Shown here piece after piece: positions 44,779 through 54,100 of a DNA stretch of 64,000 nucleotides (positions are counted from its first letter, which is position 1; every line of letters begins with the position of its first letter). The notes below the pieces were generated by a model. That model searched no databases and had not been told where the DNA came from. It saw only the letters and a program-made list of their open reading frames with translations. A program made the position numbers and the translations under genes. Location: positions 248,001 to 312,000 of the forward strand of contig JAJFGF010000068.1 in NCBI GenBank assembly GCA_021776245.1, in the 5' to 3' direction. Source of the stretch: Hyphococcus sp. GTDB lineage: Bacteria; Pseudomonadota; Alphaproteobacteria; Caulobacterales; Parvularculaceae.

Positions 44779-46188
44779 TTAAACCCTGGGCGAGGAAAGC
44801 GGCGATGTCGGTTGGCCTCGCAACAACTTGACGGATGAGCCTTTGTCCGGATCAGCTGCGCCTTTTTCGTAAGCCGTAATCAGCCAGAACCCGAGCCAAA
44901 CCCCCAATAATCCAAAGAAAATGCCGCCCACCGCCTGGCCGATCAGTGCGCCTGGAGCCCCTCCCCAAATCGCGCCCAACCAGACGAACGGAGCCACACC
45001 GACGGTATTTTTGCCCCAGTTGAGCCAAGTCGACCAGACCGGCCGGTTTAGATTGTTAAACGAAGCGTTGGCAATAAAAAGTGCGCCATTGAAAAAAAAC
45101 AACGGTGCAACAACCACTGCAAACCAAAAGATCAGTGTGCGTCCCGCCTCCTGCAAACTAAACCAGTCTGCAACAAGCCCGTTCAACAAAAGCAGCGCCA
45201 ACCAAATGATCACGGTGTAGGCGCCGGTAAAAAGCATCGATTTGCGCAAGGTCTCGCGCACCCGCGGATAATCCCGCGCGCCGAAATTCTGGCCAATAAT
45301 AGGGCCAACAGCGCCGGAAAGCGCAAATATCACACAAAACGCTAACGGCGTCAGCCGGCCAACCACGGCATAACCGGCAACCGCGGCGTCGCCAAAGGGC
45401 GCAATAGCGCGGGTGACGATAAAGGCGCCCACCGGCGTTGCGACATTGGTGAGGATCGCCGGCGCTGCAATCCCGAAAATCGGCCTCAAATCACCGCGAA
45501 AGTGATCGGCGTCAAACCGTGCAAAACCGCCATAATGCTTGATGATTGGATAAAGCGCTGTCGCCGCCATCGCCAAACGCGCGGCGACCGACGCCAAAGC
45601 GGCGCCATCAAGGCCGAGCCCCAACCCAAAGATCAAAATCGGGTCAAGCACTGCATTAACCGCGCCCGCTGCAAGCGTCGCATTCATTGCCCTGCGGGCG
45701 TCACCATGCGCCCGCAACAACCCGGAACACACCATGGCCAACGCCATGATTGGCAAGGTTGGCACAACGATGCGCAAATAACGAACGGCCAGCGCTTTCG
45801 TCTCTCCGACCGCGCCAATCAGATCAAGAAGCACGGGCGCGCTGAGCCAGAACGCGCCGCCAACGACAACGCCAATGACGATGCCGACCGTGACCACGCT
45901 TGTTGCAATCCGGCGCGCCTCATCGGTCTCGCCGCGGCCGATGCGTTGAGCGGCAAGGGCGCTCATTGCAATCATCAGCCCGATGGTAATCGACATGTTG
46001 AAGAACAGCAGCGTTCCCGCAAAGCCAACCGCGGCCGCAAGTTCCGCGTGACCCAGCAACGAGATAAAAAACAAATCTACAAAGTCGACCAAAAATATCG
46101 AGACAAGCCCAGCGCTTGCCGACAACGACATGACGACAATGTGGCGCATCAAATCGCCGTCCAGGAATTTCGCTTTTTTCTCTGTCAA
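44779..46188 (-). CDS. MATE family efflux transporter
   Basis: 469 residues with twelve predicted membrane helices in two repeats. VDFVDLFFISLLGHAELAA near the N-terminus and GLLRAHGDARRAMNATLAAG followed by NAVLDPILIFGLGLG are MATE family signatures. Exports drugs or metabolites in exchange for Na+ or H+. The C-terminal tail is polar. No regulator gene is adjacent. Confidence 0.93.
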   Translation of the reverse strand: MTEKKAKFLDGDLMRHIVVMSLSASAGLVSIFLVDFVDLFFISLLGHAELAAAVGFAGTLLFFNMSITIGLMIAMSALAAQRIGRGETDEARRIATSVVTVGIVIGVVVGGAFWLSAPVLLDLIGAVGETKALAVRYLRIVVPTLPIMALAMVCSGLLRAHGDARRAMNATLAAGAVNAVLDPILIFGLGLGLDGAALASVAARLAMAATALYPIIKHYGGFARFDADHFRGDLRPIFGIAAPAILTNVATPVGAFIVTRAIAPFGDAAVAGYAVVGRLTPLAFCVIFALSGAVGPIIGQNFGARDYPRVRETLRKSMLFTGAYTVIIWLALLLLNGLVADWFSLQEAGRTLIFWFAVVVAPLFFFNGALFIANASFNNLNRPVWSTWLNWGKNTVGVAPFVWLGAIWGGAPGALIGQAVGGIFFGLLGVWLGFWLITAYEKGAADPDKGSSVKLLRGQPTSPLSSPRV

Positions 46189-46330
46189 GGGTCGCGCGCG
46201 CCTTTAATCAACACCGCACCATGCCGCACCGCACAGCGCGACGCCAGATCGGTTCATCGCAAGCTGGAGTGTCATTGGTCACGATTTTGTGTGGACCATT
46301 GGCGTTTCGAACTTCGTTACCCGCGATAAT

Positions 46331-46948
46331 TTATGGCGCCAGCGCGCAGGACTTTCGCCAAGCGTCTCTTGCGGTTGCGCGTCTAAAATAAGCCGCGGTT
46401 TTCTCGCTCAAAATATCACCGTTACCTGTAATCTTGATGAGAAAAAGCAAATAGACCACCGATATATCAGCGAGTGAAAAGTCAGCTAACAGGTAATCAT
46501 TGTCGCCCAGGCTTTGCTCAATGAAACTAAGGCAGTTTTCAGTTTCTCTAGCGGCCCAGATTTTCATGGCGGGAATACGTTGGTCTTCAGCCAGCAGCGC
46601 CGTTTGTGCGATCAGCATATTAACATAACCGCCCATTCCGGCCTCACCGAAATTCAACCACTGCAGATAGGCGCCAAAATCATCGTCCTCTGGTGTTCGC
46701 GATAATCGTCCGCCTGCGTATTTTTTAGCGATGTATTCAATAATGGCAATCGATTCTACGATCCGCTGATCACCGTCAAAAAACACCGGGGTCTTCCCGA
46801 GCGGATTCAGATTTTTATATTCTGAGCCTTTCAAATATTGCCGATCAAGCAAGCGAGTCTCGATTTCAGCCTCAACGCCAAGCTCTTCAAGCGCCCAAAC
46901 AACGCGCAGCGACCTGGTTTGCGGAAAGTGGATCAGCTTTAGCGTCAT
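46331..46948 (-). CDS. Glutathione S-transferase family protein
   Basis: 205 residues. N-terminal thioredoxin-like domain with FPQTRSLRVVWALEELGVEAE, cis-Pro motif GKTPVF, and ESIAIIEYIAKKY; C-terminal helical domain with YLLADFSLADISVVYLLF, the N-capping motif. The substrate is unknown. Confidence 0.92.
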   Translation of the reverse strand: MTLKLIHFPQTRSLRVVWALEELGVEAEIETRLLDRQYLKGSEYKNLNPLGKTPVFFDGDQRIVESIAIIEYIAKKYAGGRLSRTPEDDDFGAYLQWLNFGEAGMGGYVNMLIAQTALLAEDQRIPAMKIWAARETENCLSFIEQSLGDNDYLLADFSLADISVVYLLFLIKITGNGDILSEKTAAYFRRATARDAWRKSCALAP

Positions 46949-46972
46949 TGGGATATCGCCTGTTGGTAAGAA

Positions 46973-47785
46973 TTATAGACTATAGATGCGCCGCGCATTG
47001 CCGTTGAGGAAAAGCGCCTTTGTTTCCTCCTCCAGCGCCAGCGCATCCAGTTTTGCAAGACACCGCGCCGGACCTAACATCGGCCAATTGGTGCCGAACA
47101 TGACCCGGGTCTTACCCTCGGCTTTGACGAACCGGAGAAAATCTTCAGGAAGCCGATGCAGCGCATAAGCGCTTGTGTCCACATAAAAGTTTGGAAATTT
47201 GTGCGCCAGGGACACAACTTCGTCGATCCATGGAAAACCAACATGGCCGCCGACGACAACCAGCTCTGGAAAATCCAGCAGCACGTCTTCAAGGTAGGGA
47301 ATCGGACGCCCCGGCTCCGAGCGTTTCAACGGTCCGGTGTGCCCAATCTGCGTGCAGAAAGGCAGCCCGGCGTCAACACAAGCCGTATAGACAGGATAAA
47401 AGCGCCGGTCATTGGGCGGCAAATCCCACAGCCATGGCAAAATTCGCACGCCAACAAATTTACCGGTTTTTGCACAGTTGCGAATTTCCCGCACCGCGCC
47501 CATGGGGTCATTCAGGTCGACAGAAACAAAGCCGCGCAGGCGCTCCGGCGCCGCATCGATTGTCGCCTCAACTTCATCGTTGGAAATCAAATCGCCTGAG
47601 GGGCCGCACCAGGCAGAAATAAGCGACATCGAAACGCCGGCAGCGTTCATTTCACGAAGAAAGCCGTCAAGCGTCGGCAGTGGCGCATTCCCGTCCTGCC
47701 CGGTCCATCGCAGCAGACTGGCAAGCCACGGCGCCCGCATAAAACGGTCAGTGGGCACTTGCGCCCAAACGTCTACGATTTCCAT
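46973..47785 (-). CDS. Amidohydrolase family protein (ACMSD-like)
   Basis: 270 residues from ATG at 47785, preceded by AGGCAGG; ATG at 47809 is possible. Metal-dependent hydrolase barrel with QIGHTGPL, GGHVGFPWIDEVV, FYVDTSAY and MFGTNWPML, the strand-end motifs of the amidohydrolase 2 family. The N-terminal HxH is replaced: VDVWAQVP is seen where many have DxHxH, so metal binding may differ. The reaction is unknown. Confidence 0.85.
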   Translation of the reverse strand: MEIVDVWAQVPTDRFMRAPWLASLLRWTGQDGNAPLPTLDGFLREMNAAGVSMSLISAWCGPSGDLISNDEVEATIDAAPERLRGFVSVDLNDPMGAVREIRNCAKTGKFVGVRILPWLWDLPPNDRRFYPVYTACVDAGLPFCTQIGHTGPLKRSEPGRPIPYLEDVLLDFPELVVVGGHVGFPWIDEVVSLAHKFPNFYVDTSAYALHRLPEDFLRFVKAEGKTRVMFGTNWPMLGPARCLAKLDALALEEETKALFLNGNARRIYSL

Positions 47786-47861
47786 CACCGACCTGCCTTT
47801 CCGGGACATAAGATCGTGTGCAAATCAGCCTCGCGCAATCTTTTTACGCAGCGTTCCGGCG

Positions 47862-49133
47862 TTAGGTGTTCATGGAATCGAAAAAGTCTTTGTTGGTCTT
47901 GGTCTGCTTCAGCTTGTCGATGAGGAACTCGATAGCGTCGGAAACCCCCATGGGCGAAAGAATTCGGCGCAGAACAAAGACTTTGGTCATATCGCCTTTG
48001 GGCGTGATCAAGTCCTCTTTGCGCGTGCCGGATTTGGCGATATCGATCGCCGGATAGGTGCGTTTATCGGCAACTTTACGATCGAGGATGATCTCGGAGT
48101 TACCGGTGCCTTTAAATTCTTCGAAAATAACTTCATCCATTTTCGAGCCGGTTTCGATCAACGCCGTAGCGATAATCGTCAGCGAACCGCCCTCTTCTAT
48201 GTTTCTCGCGGCTCCGAAAAACCGTTTCGGACGCTGCAGCGCATTGGCGTCGACACCGCCGGTCAAAACCTTCCCCGAAGATGGCACGACCGTGTTGTAA
48301 GCCCGCCCAAGACGGGTAATGGAATCAAGAAGGATCACAACATCCCGGCCATGCTCCACAAGACGCTTGGCTTTTTCGATTACCATTTCTGCAACCTGGA
48401 CGTGACGCGTGGCCGGTTCGTCAAAGGTCGAGGATACAACTTCACCCTTAACCGAGCGCTGCATATCAGTCACCTCTTCCGGGCGCTCGTCGATCAGCAA
48501 AACAATGAGATACGCCTCCGGATGATTTATTGCGACTGAATGGGCGATGTTTTGCAGGATAACGGTTTTACCCGTGCGCGGCGGCGCGGTAATAAGTGCG
48601 CGCTGTCCTTTTCCAAGCGGCGCCACAAGATCGATCACCCGAGCCGTCAAATCTTTTGCGGGCTCGTTTTCTATCTCCATTTTCATTCGCTCGTCGGGGT
48701 AGAGCGGCGTCAGATTGTCAAAGTGAACTTTATGACGCGCCTTTTCCGGCTCTTCAAAATTGATCGTTCCAACCTGCAGAAGCGCAAAATATCGCTCACC
48801 ATCTTTCGGACTTCGAATCTCACCGATAACAGTATCTCCGGTGCGCAAAGCAAACCGCCGAATCTGCGATGGCGAGACGTAAATATCATCAGGGCCTGCG
48901 AGATAATTTGCCTCAGGAGAGCGCAAGAATCCAAAGCCGTCCGACAAGACCTCAAGAACCCCGCCGGCCGAAATTTCAACATCATGGTCAGCCAGCTCTT
49001 TGAGGATCACAAACAGCATTTCCTGCTTGCGCAGGGTTGAAGCATTCTCCACCTCAAGCTGTTCGGCAAAGGCCAAAAGCTCAGCTGGCGGTTTTGCTTT
49101 CAGCTCATCAAGCGTCATTTTTGTCGGCAGCAT
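47862..49133 (-). CDS. rho: Transcription termination factor Rho
   Basis: 423 residues. N-terminal helical domain with [22 protein letters not shown]-like helices (given as [18 protein letters not shown]), RNA-binding fold ([20 protein letters not shown]), and RecA-like motor with [15 protein letters not shown] and [16 protein letters not shown]. Hexameric RNA helicase that ends transcription. The Q-loop and R-loop regions are complete. Normal size. Confidence 0.98.
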   Translation of the reverse strand: MLPTKMTLDELKAKPPAELLAFAEQLEVENASTLRKQEMLFVILKELADHDVEISAGGVLEVLSDGFGFLRSPEANYLAGPDDIYVSPSQIRRFALRTGDTVIGEIRSPKDGERYFALLQVGTINFEEPEKARHKVHFDNLTPLYPDERMKMEIENEPAKDLTARVIDLVAPLGKGQRALITAPPRTGKTVILQNIAHSVAINHPEAYLIVLLIDERPEEVTDMQRSVKGEVVSSTFDEPATRHVQVAEMVIEKAKRLVEHGRDVVILLDSITRLGRAYNTVVPSSGKVLTGGVDANALQRPKRFFGAARNIEEGGSLTIIATALIETGSKMDEVIFEEFKGTGNSEIILDRKVADKRTYPAIDIAKSGTRKEDLITPKGDMTKVFVLRRILSPMGVSDAIEFLIDKLKQTKTNKDFFDSMNT

Positions 49134-49293
49134 GGGGCCCTCAATGGTGGGTGAAGCTCGCCGGCTGGCGAGATTTCGGTGTCAGCAATGGAAAATAGCG
49201 CCTTCGCGCAGACGGAGGCCGCGCGGCGAAAAGGAAAGTTGCCCTAGATATAGGCTCGAGGGCCTGCGCGTCAATGGTCGGCGGATATCCGGC

Positions 49294-49740
49294 CTAAAAG
49301 GGTTTCACGATCACCAGGATCACAATCGCAATCAGCGCGATGAATGGCGCTTCGTTCATGATCCGCCAGAATCTTTCAGTTCTTGGGCGCTCGCCGGCTT
49401 CAAACTGACGCCGCGCCGACGCGTAAAATCCATGAATTCCTGAAATTCCCAGCACCAGTGCAAATTTTACCTGAAACCACCCGGTTAAAATAGTTTCGCG
49501 GTTTGCCAGCAGCATCAAAATCCCGAGCACCCAGACGACGATCATCGCCGGGTTGATGATCCCCTTCAAAAGCCGCCGCTCCATCATGGTGAAAAATCGC
49601 TCGGCCTCCCCGCCCTTTTCAGCTTGGTGGTGATAAACAAACAGCCGCGGCAGATACATCATCCCCGCCATCCAGGCGATTACCGCGATCAGATGCGCTG
49701 CTTTGACCCAGAGATAAATTGATTGAATAAAGGTCAGCAT
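49294..49740 (-). CDS. hemJ: Protoporphyrinogen oxidase HemJ
   Basis: 148 residues with four membrane helices. KAAHLIAVIAWMAGMMYLPR with conserved His, FFTMMERRLLKGIINPAM, and WFQVKFALVLGISGIHGFY are HemJ signatures. Catalyses the penultimate step of haem synthesis. It lies 12 bases after hemE, a functional pair. Confidence 0.94.
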   Translation of the reverse strand: MLTFIQSIYLWVKAAHLIAVIAWMAGMMYLPRLFVYHHQAEKGGEAERFFTMMERRLLKGIINPAMIVVWVLGILMLLANRETILTGWFQVKFALVLGISGIHGFYASARRQFEAGERPRTERFWRIMNEAPFIALIAIVILVIVKPF

Positions 49741-49752
49741 CTATTCGCCCTA

Positions 49753-50781
49753 TCACCGCCCGCGGACAAAATCGACCAGTTCCGCAACATGTTCCGGTGG
49801 GGTTTGCGGCGTAAATCCATGCCCAAGATTGAAGATATAGGGCCCGCCCCGAAAAGCTTTGAGAAAGGCTGTCGCTGAATTTTTCATCGTTTCCCCGCCG
49901 TGAACCGCCAACAGCGGATCGAGGCCGCCCTGGACGACCGCATGAGGGCTCAGGTTCCTTTTCGCCCAGTCTGGATCCATCGAATAATCAATGCCGATAG
50001 CGTCGCAAACAGACAGCGCGGCATAATCAATCGCTTTTTCACCAACCCCTTTTGGAAACAAAATCACCGGCGTTTCCGGTCGCCTCCCTTTGACCCCGGC
50101 GGCAATCCGCTCAAGCGGCTCGACTGACACTTCCCTCAGAACCGCACCGGGCAAACCTCCCGCCCATGTATCAAAAAGCTGAACAGCGTCAGCGCCAGCA
50201 TCAATCTGCGCAACAAGATAGTCGACCGTTTTTTCAACAAGCGTTTCAATCAAATCCAGAATAAAGCCCCGCTCAGAGTAGTACCGCTGCCGCAGCGCGG
50301 CCGGATCAGGCGACGACCGGCCATTCAACATATAGGTTGCGACCGTCCACGGGGCTCCTGCAAACCCGATCAGCGCTTTTTCCGGCGCGAGGCGGCTTCG
50401 CGTTTTTCTCACGGTTTCAAAAATCGGCGCGAGGGTTTCAAGAATGTTTCGATCGCGAAACCCGGTTAAGTTTTCAGGCGTTAGCCTGGGACTCAAGACT
50501 GGGCCTTCGCCTTCGGAAAAAGTCAGCTTTTGGCCCATCGCATGGGGAATCAATAAAATATCAGCAAACAAAATTGCGGCATCAAGATCAAAGCGCTCAA
50601 TGGGTTGCAGTGTAACCTCGGTCGCAAGATCGGGATCAAAACAGAGTTCCATAAAGGAACCGGCCTCTGCCCGTAATCGGCGATATTCAGGCAAATATCG
50701 TCCGGCCTGCCGCATGAACCAAATTGGCGGTATGGCTGAAGCCTCACCACCTAGCGTTCGAAGGAAAACTGAATCACGCAT
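49753..50781 (-). CDS. hemE: Uroporphyrinogen decarboxylase
   Basis: 342 residues. PPIWFMRQAGRYLPEYR near the N-terminus holds the substrate-binding Arg residues; GFAGAPWTVATYML and the C-terminal FNLGHGFTPQTPPEHV are family signatures. Decarboxylates uroporphyrinogen III. Its start faces the proposed replication origin. Confidence 0.97.
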   Translation of the reverse strand: MRDSVFLRTLGGEASAIPPIWFMRQAGRYLPEYRRLRAEAGSFMELCFDPDLATEVTLQPIERFDLDAAILFADILLIPHAMGQKLTFSEGEGPVLSPRLTPENLTGFRDRNILETLAPIFETVRKTRSRLAPEKALIGFAGAPWTVATYMLNGRSSPDPAALRQRYYSERGFILDLIETLVEKTVDYLVAQIDAGADAVQLFDTWAGGLPGAVLREVSVEPLERIAAGVKGRRPETPVILFPKGVGEKAIDYAALSVCDAIGIDYSMDPDWAKRNLSPHAVVQGGLDPLLAVHGGETMKNSATAFLKAFRGGPYIFNLGHGFTPQTPPEHVAELVDFVRGR

Positions 50782-50823
50782 CTTAATGCCAAACTTTCCC
50801 TGTTAATCTTCTATAAAGGATTC

Positions 50824-50838
50824 TTAAGAAAGGATTAA
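50824..50838. promoter_or_regulatory. Perfect CtrA-type box in the proposed origin
   Basis: TTAAGAAAGGATTAA, TTAA-N7-TTAA, in the AT-rich part next to hemE. In Caulobacter CtrA binding here represses initiation in swarmer cells. Confidence 0.65.
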
Positions 50839-51112
50839 TTTAAAGAGTCACGCGGAATCCCGGGGAAAATGAAAATGAAAGCCTTATCCCGAGGAAATTT
50901 CAGCACGACCCACATTTATCTGCACAAGGTAATAAATCTTCACAGCACTGTTGAAAAGCGCCTTAAAGCCCGGAACAATATCAAGAGATGCCGTGGAACT
51001 GATCTTGGAAGGTTTTAATCGTCCACGGGACAGCGGCGCACTGTTATAAAAAATATAACCAAAAAAGTTATCAGCTGCCCATGGGCGCCAAAAAGGTATG
51101 ACCATGCTTGAT

Positions 51113-51127
51113 TTAACCAGGCAATTA
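51113..51127. promoter_or_regulatory. CtrA-like box (7 of 8) in the proposed origin
   Basis: TTAACCAGGCAATTA, TTAA-N7-ATTA, near the ppsR side of the region. Confidence 0.4.
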
Positions 51128-51214
51128 TTGCCCCTCGTGATTACCGGCGTTTTTCCCTAATAATTCCCCATGACGTCAGGACAAACGAAAAAACAAGCAG
51201 CAGAGGCCCGGTTG

Positions 51215-52051
51215 ATGCGAAAATCTCAGCCCTTGGCGAGCTATTTTCATGTCCACCTTGTTTCAGACTCCACAGGTGAAACGCTGAACGCCATGTTAAA
51301 GGCGACAGCATCGCAATTTGCCGCCGCAAAACCGCTGGAACATATTTACGCTCTGGTCCGGTCGCGGACGCAAATGGAAAAGACCCTTGCTGAAATAGAA
51401 GCCTCACCAGGTCTTGTCCTTTATACGATCATCAACCCCGAACTGCGCCGGCTACTCGAAATCCGCTGTAGCGAATTGCAAACGCCGGCGATTTCCATTC
51501 TTGACCCGCTACTCAACGCGTTCACTGAATATCTTGGGCTCCAACAGTCATTGCGGCCTGGCGCCCAACACCAACTTGACGACGCCTATTTCAAGCGTAT
51601 CAGCGCGCTCGACTACACGCTTTCGCATGATGACGGGCAGATGATGTGGGATCTTGAGCCGGCAGATGTTGTACTAATCGGCATTAGCCGAACGTCTAAA
51701 ACGCCGACCTGTATGTACCTCGCAAACCGCGGCGTGAAGGCCGCAAATGTACCCCTCGTACCAACCTCGGAACCGCCGCCTGAATTGTTCACTCTGCGCA
51801 AGCCGTTGATCGTCGGCCTCATTGCAAGCCCGGAACGCCTTGCGCAAATCCGCAAAAGCCGCCTTGGGGCAATGCAGGCAGCCAATGCGGCCGAGGAATA
51901 TTCAGATCTTGACCTCATTCGCCTGGAGGTGCTGGCGGCAAAACGTCTTTACGCAAAAAATCGCTGGCCAGTTATCGACGTCACGCGAAAATCTGTTGAG
52001 GAAACCGCGGCCTCGATTCTGACCAAGCTGTCGGCAAGGCAAAACCGATGA
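51215..52051 (+). CDS. ppsR: DUF299 kinase/pyrophosphorylase (PEP synthase or PPDK regulator)
   Basis: 278 residues from ATG at 51215, which has GAGG eight bases upstream; an ATG at 51170 would add 15 residues. YFHVHLVSDSTGETLNAML and the P-loop-like GISRTSKTPTCMYLANRG define the family. It switches pyruvate dikinases by ADP-dependent phosphorylation and Pi-dependent reversal. It overlaps maf by four bases and begins the ppsR-maf-aroE-coaE operon. Confidence 0.93.
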   Translation: MRKSQPLASYFHVHLVSDSTGETLNAMLKATASQFAAAKPLEHIYALVRSRTQMEKTLAEIEASPGLVLYTIINPELRRLLEIRCSELQTPAISILDPLLNAFTEYLGLQQSLRPGAQHQLDDAYFKRISALDYTLSHDDGQMMWDLEPADVVLIGISRTSKTPTCMYLANRGVKAANVPLVPTSEPPPELFTLRKPLIVGLIASPERLAQIRKSRLGAMQAANAAEEYSDLDLIRLEVLAAKRLYAKNRWPVIDVTRKSVEETAASILTKLSARQNR

Positions 52052-52650
52052 ATACGCTGCCGCGTATTATTCTCGCTTCCGGCAGCGTCATTCGCGCTGA
52101 AATCTTGCGTGCGGCGGGCCTTGATTTTGACGTCAAAAAGCCTGGCGTTGATGAAAGTTCAATTAAGCAAGCTGCCAAAAAAGAAGGGCTTGATCCGGAA
52201 AAAACAGCAATGTTGCTTGCCGAGGCCAAATGCAAGGCGGTTGCCAGCAAGCACGCCGGAATTGTGATCGCATCAGATCAAATTCTCGAATTTGAGGGCC
52301 GCATTTATGACAAGCCCAAGACCATGAGTGAAGCACGCAATCGTTTTGTTGAAATGCAAAACGCCCCGCATACGCTGATTAATGCAATTGCGGTTGCTCG
52401 CGATGGCGACATTGTATGGCGGCGCCTGGACCAGCCGAAGCTCTTTTTGCGGGCGTTAACCGGTAAGGAAATCGACGACTATCTTGCGGCTGCCGGGCCG
52501 GAAATCCTACACAGCGTCGGCGGCTATCAAATCGAAAAGCTCGGGAGCCGGCTTTTTCACCATATCGAGGGTGATCATAACGCCGTTCTTGGATTATCAC
52601 TCTTTCCGCTCCTCGCCTTCCTTCGGAGCGAGAAGGCGATCGCGTTTTGA
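52048..52650 (+). CDS. Maf family nucleotide pyrophosphatase
   Basis: 200 residues. IILASGSVIRAEILRAAGL, VDESSIKQAAKKEG, IVIASDQILEFEG and SVGGYQIEKLGSRLFHHIEG correspond to the Maf house-cleaning NTP pyrophosphatases. The usual SxSPRR at the start is S-G-S-V-I-R here, a divergent form found in alphaproteobacteria. It probably removes non-canonical nucleotides. Confidence 0.9.
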   Translation: MNTLPRIILASGSVIRAEILRAAGLDFDVKKPGVDESSIKQAAKKEGLDPEKTAMLLAEAKCKAVASKHAGIVIASDQILEFEGRIYDKPKTMSEARNRFVEMQNAPHTLINAIAVARDGDIVWRRLDQPKLFLRALTGKEIDDYLAAAGPEILHSVGGYQIEKLGSRLFHHIEGDHNAVLGLSLFPLLAFLRSEKAIAF

Positions 52651-53498
52651 CGCCCGCAAGACCAAAACTTGCCGGCGTCGTCGGCTGGCCGGTTGCACAC
52701 TCGTTGTCACCGCTCATCCACACAATCTGGGCCGCCAGAGCCGGCATTGGCGGTTATTATGTTCCGATTGCGATCCCGCCAGGCTTTGATGAATTTGCGC
52801 GTGCGATGGATTCCTTAATCAAGCTAGGTTTCCAGGGTGTGAACATAACCTTGCCGCATAAAGAGCACGCATTGCGCTATGCGGCCGGGGCGAGCGACGC
52901 AGCAAGAAAAGCGCAGGCGGCAAATATGCTGACCTTCCGCAGTGAGGGACCGTTTGCGGAAAACTCGGATATTGAAGGTTTTTCCAATGTCCTGAAAGAG
53001 TGCTTTGGACCAACACGTCAAAATGGATCGGCGCTGATCCTGGGCGCAGGCGGCGCCGCGCGCGGCGTCGCCATGGCGATCAAGGAATATGGATTTTCAG
53101 AAATCTACATTGCCAATCGCACACGTGAAAAAGCGCAGGCGATGGCCTCGGAATTTGAACTTACCTTAGTAAAGTGGGAAGAGCGTAATGACGCTCTTGC
53201 GCATATTGATTTATTGGTCAACACGACAAACCTCGGCATGCTTGGTAAGCCGCCGCTCGATATCAAAACAGAACATGTGCCGCGCCAGGCGGTTGTCGCT
53301 GATATTGTATACGCACCGCTTGAAACGAAACTTTTGGAAGCCGCCCGCAAGCGCGGGCGCCAAACCGCCAACGGCCTTTTGATGCTGATGCATCAGGCGG
53401 CGCCGGGATTTCGCACCTGGTTTGGCGGCGCAGCGTTGGTGGATGCTGAATTGCACAAAGCACTGGTGAAAGAGCTGGCGCGGCGAGGCGCGGAATGA
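52647..53498 (+). CDS. aroE: Shikimate dehydrogenase
   Basis: 283 residues from TTG at 52647, which overlaps the maf stop. VVGWPVAHSLSPLIHTIWAA, GVNITLPHKEHALRYA with the catalytic Lys, ILGAGGAARGVAMAIKEYG for NADP, and TANGLLMLMHQAA are classic. Reduces 3-dehydroshikimate in aromatic synthesis. Confidence 0.96.
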   Translation: MTPARPKLAGVVGWPVAHSLSPLIHTIWAARAGIGGYYVPIAIPPGFDEFARAMDSLIKLGFQGVNITLPHKEHALRYAAGASDAARKAQAANMLTFRSEGPFAENSDIEGFSNVLKECFGPTRQNGSALILGAGGAARGVAMAIKEYGFSEIYIANRTREKAQAMASEFELTLVKWEERNDALAHIDLLVNTTNLGMLGKPPLDIKTEHVPRQAVVADIVYAPLETKLLEAARKRGRQTANGLLMLMHQAAPGFRTWFGGAALVDAELHKALVKELARRGAE

Positions 53499-54100
53499 TC
53501 AAAATCGGCCTTACTGGCTCCATTGGCATGGGCAAATCTACCGTCGCTTCAATGTTCGCTGAACGCGGCGCCCTGGTCTGGTGCGCCGATGACGCTGTGC
53601 ACCGAATGTATGAAAAAGGCGGCGCCGCAATTGCTCCGTTAGCTGAGGTGTTTCCGGAAGCGGTTGTCAACGGCGCTGTTGATCGAGCGCGCCTGGCGGC
53701 TTGCGCGCTTGGTGCGCCGGAAAAACTGAAAAAACTCGAGAATATCGTTCACCCCCTTGTCGCCGCCGACCGCGAGGCGTTTATGGCAGCGGCCGCTCAT
53801 GCCGGCGCTAAAATGGTTGTCCTCGACATACCGCTTCTCTTTGAAAACGGTTCGGAAAAATTATTCGATGCTGTTATTGTTGTTAGCGCGCCAGCCGAGA
53901 TTCAGCGCGCACGAGTGCTGGCCCGGCCCGGGATGAGTGAAGACAAGTTTAAGGCGATTCTGGCCCAACAAATGCCCGACGCGGAAAAGCGGCTTCGCGC
54001 TGATTATGTGATTTTAACCGACCAACGGATTGAAGAAACGCAATTGGCGGCAACAAAAGTCTTCGCCGATATTATGGCGCGAGCGTTTCGGGAAGATTGA
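53495..54100 (+). CDS. coaE: Dephospho-CoA kinase
   Basis: 201 residues. P-loop GLTGSIGMGKSTVASMF, WCADDAVHRMYE, VLDIPLLFENGSE. Last step of CoA synthesis. It overlaps aroE by four bases and is convergent, with a 29-base overlap, with the next gene. In relatives dnaQ follows; here it is absent from this position. Confidence 0.96.
   Translation: MIKIGLTGSIGMGKSTVASMFAERGALVWCADDAVHRMYEKGGAAIAPLAEVFPEAVVNGAVDRARLAACALGAPEKLKKLENIVHPLVAADREAFMAAAAHAGAKMVVLDIPLLFENGSEKLFDAVIVVSAPAEIQRARVLARPGMSEDKFKAILAQQMPDAEKRLRADYVILTDQRIEETQLAATKVFADIMARAFRED

Larger units (their letters stand above)
50782..51214. other. Proposed chromosomal origin of replication (oriC) between hemE and ppsR
   Basis: In Caulobacter the origin lies between hemE and the DUF299 gene, the same neighbours as here. 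The left 65 bases are AT-rich (50781-50845). There is a perfect CtrA box at 50824-50838, a 7-of-8 box at 51113-51127, and four GANTC sites between 50771 and 50859. DnaA-like nonamers are weak: TTATCCCGA (50884-50892) and TTATCTGCA (50916-50924), each 7 of 9 to TTATCCACA. No perfect DnaA box is seen, so the assignment depends mostly on context. Confidence 0.7.

Noticed and set aside
45502-46329. 275-codon plus-strand frame
   Set aside because: It is antisense to the MATE transporter and has a biased, Arg/Gln-rich composition typical of shadows.
47412-48539. 375-codon plus-strand frame
   Set aside because: It is antisense to rho and the amidohydrolase, both clearly identified; a shadow of high-GC codon usage.
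50884-51105. 73-codon minus-strand frame in the proposed origin
   Set aside because: It has no ribosome binding site or recognisable family and lies in the regulatory interval.
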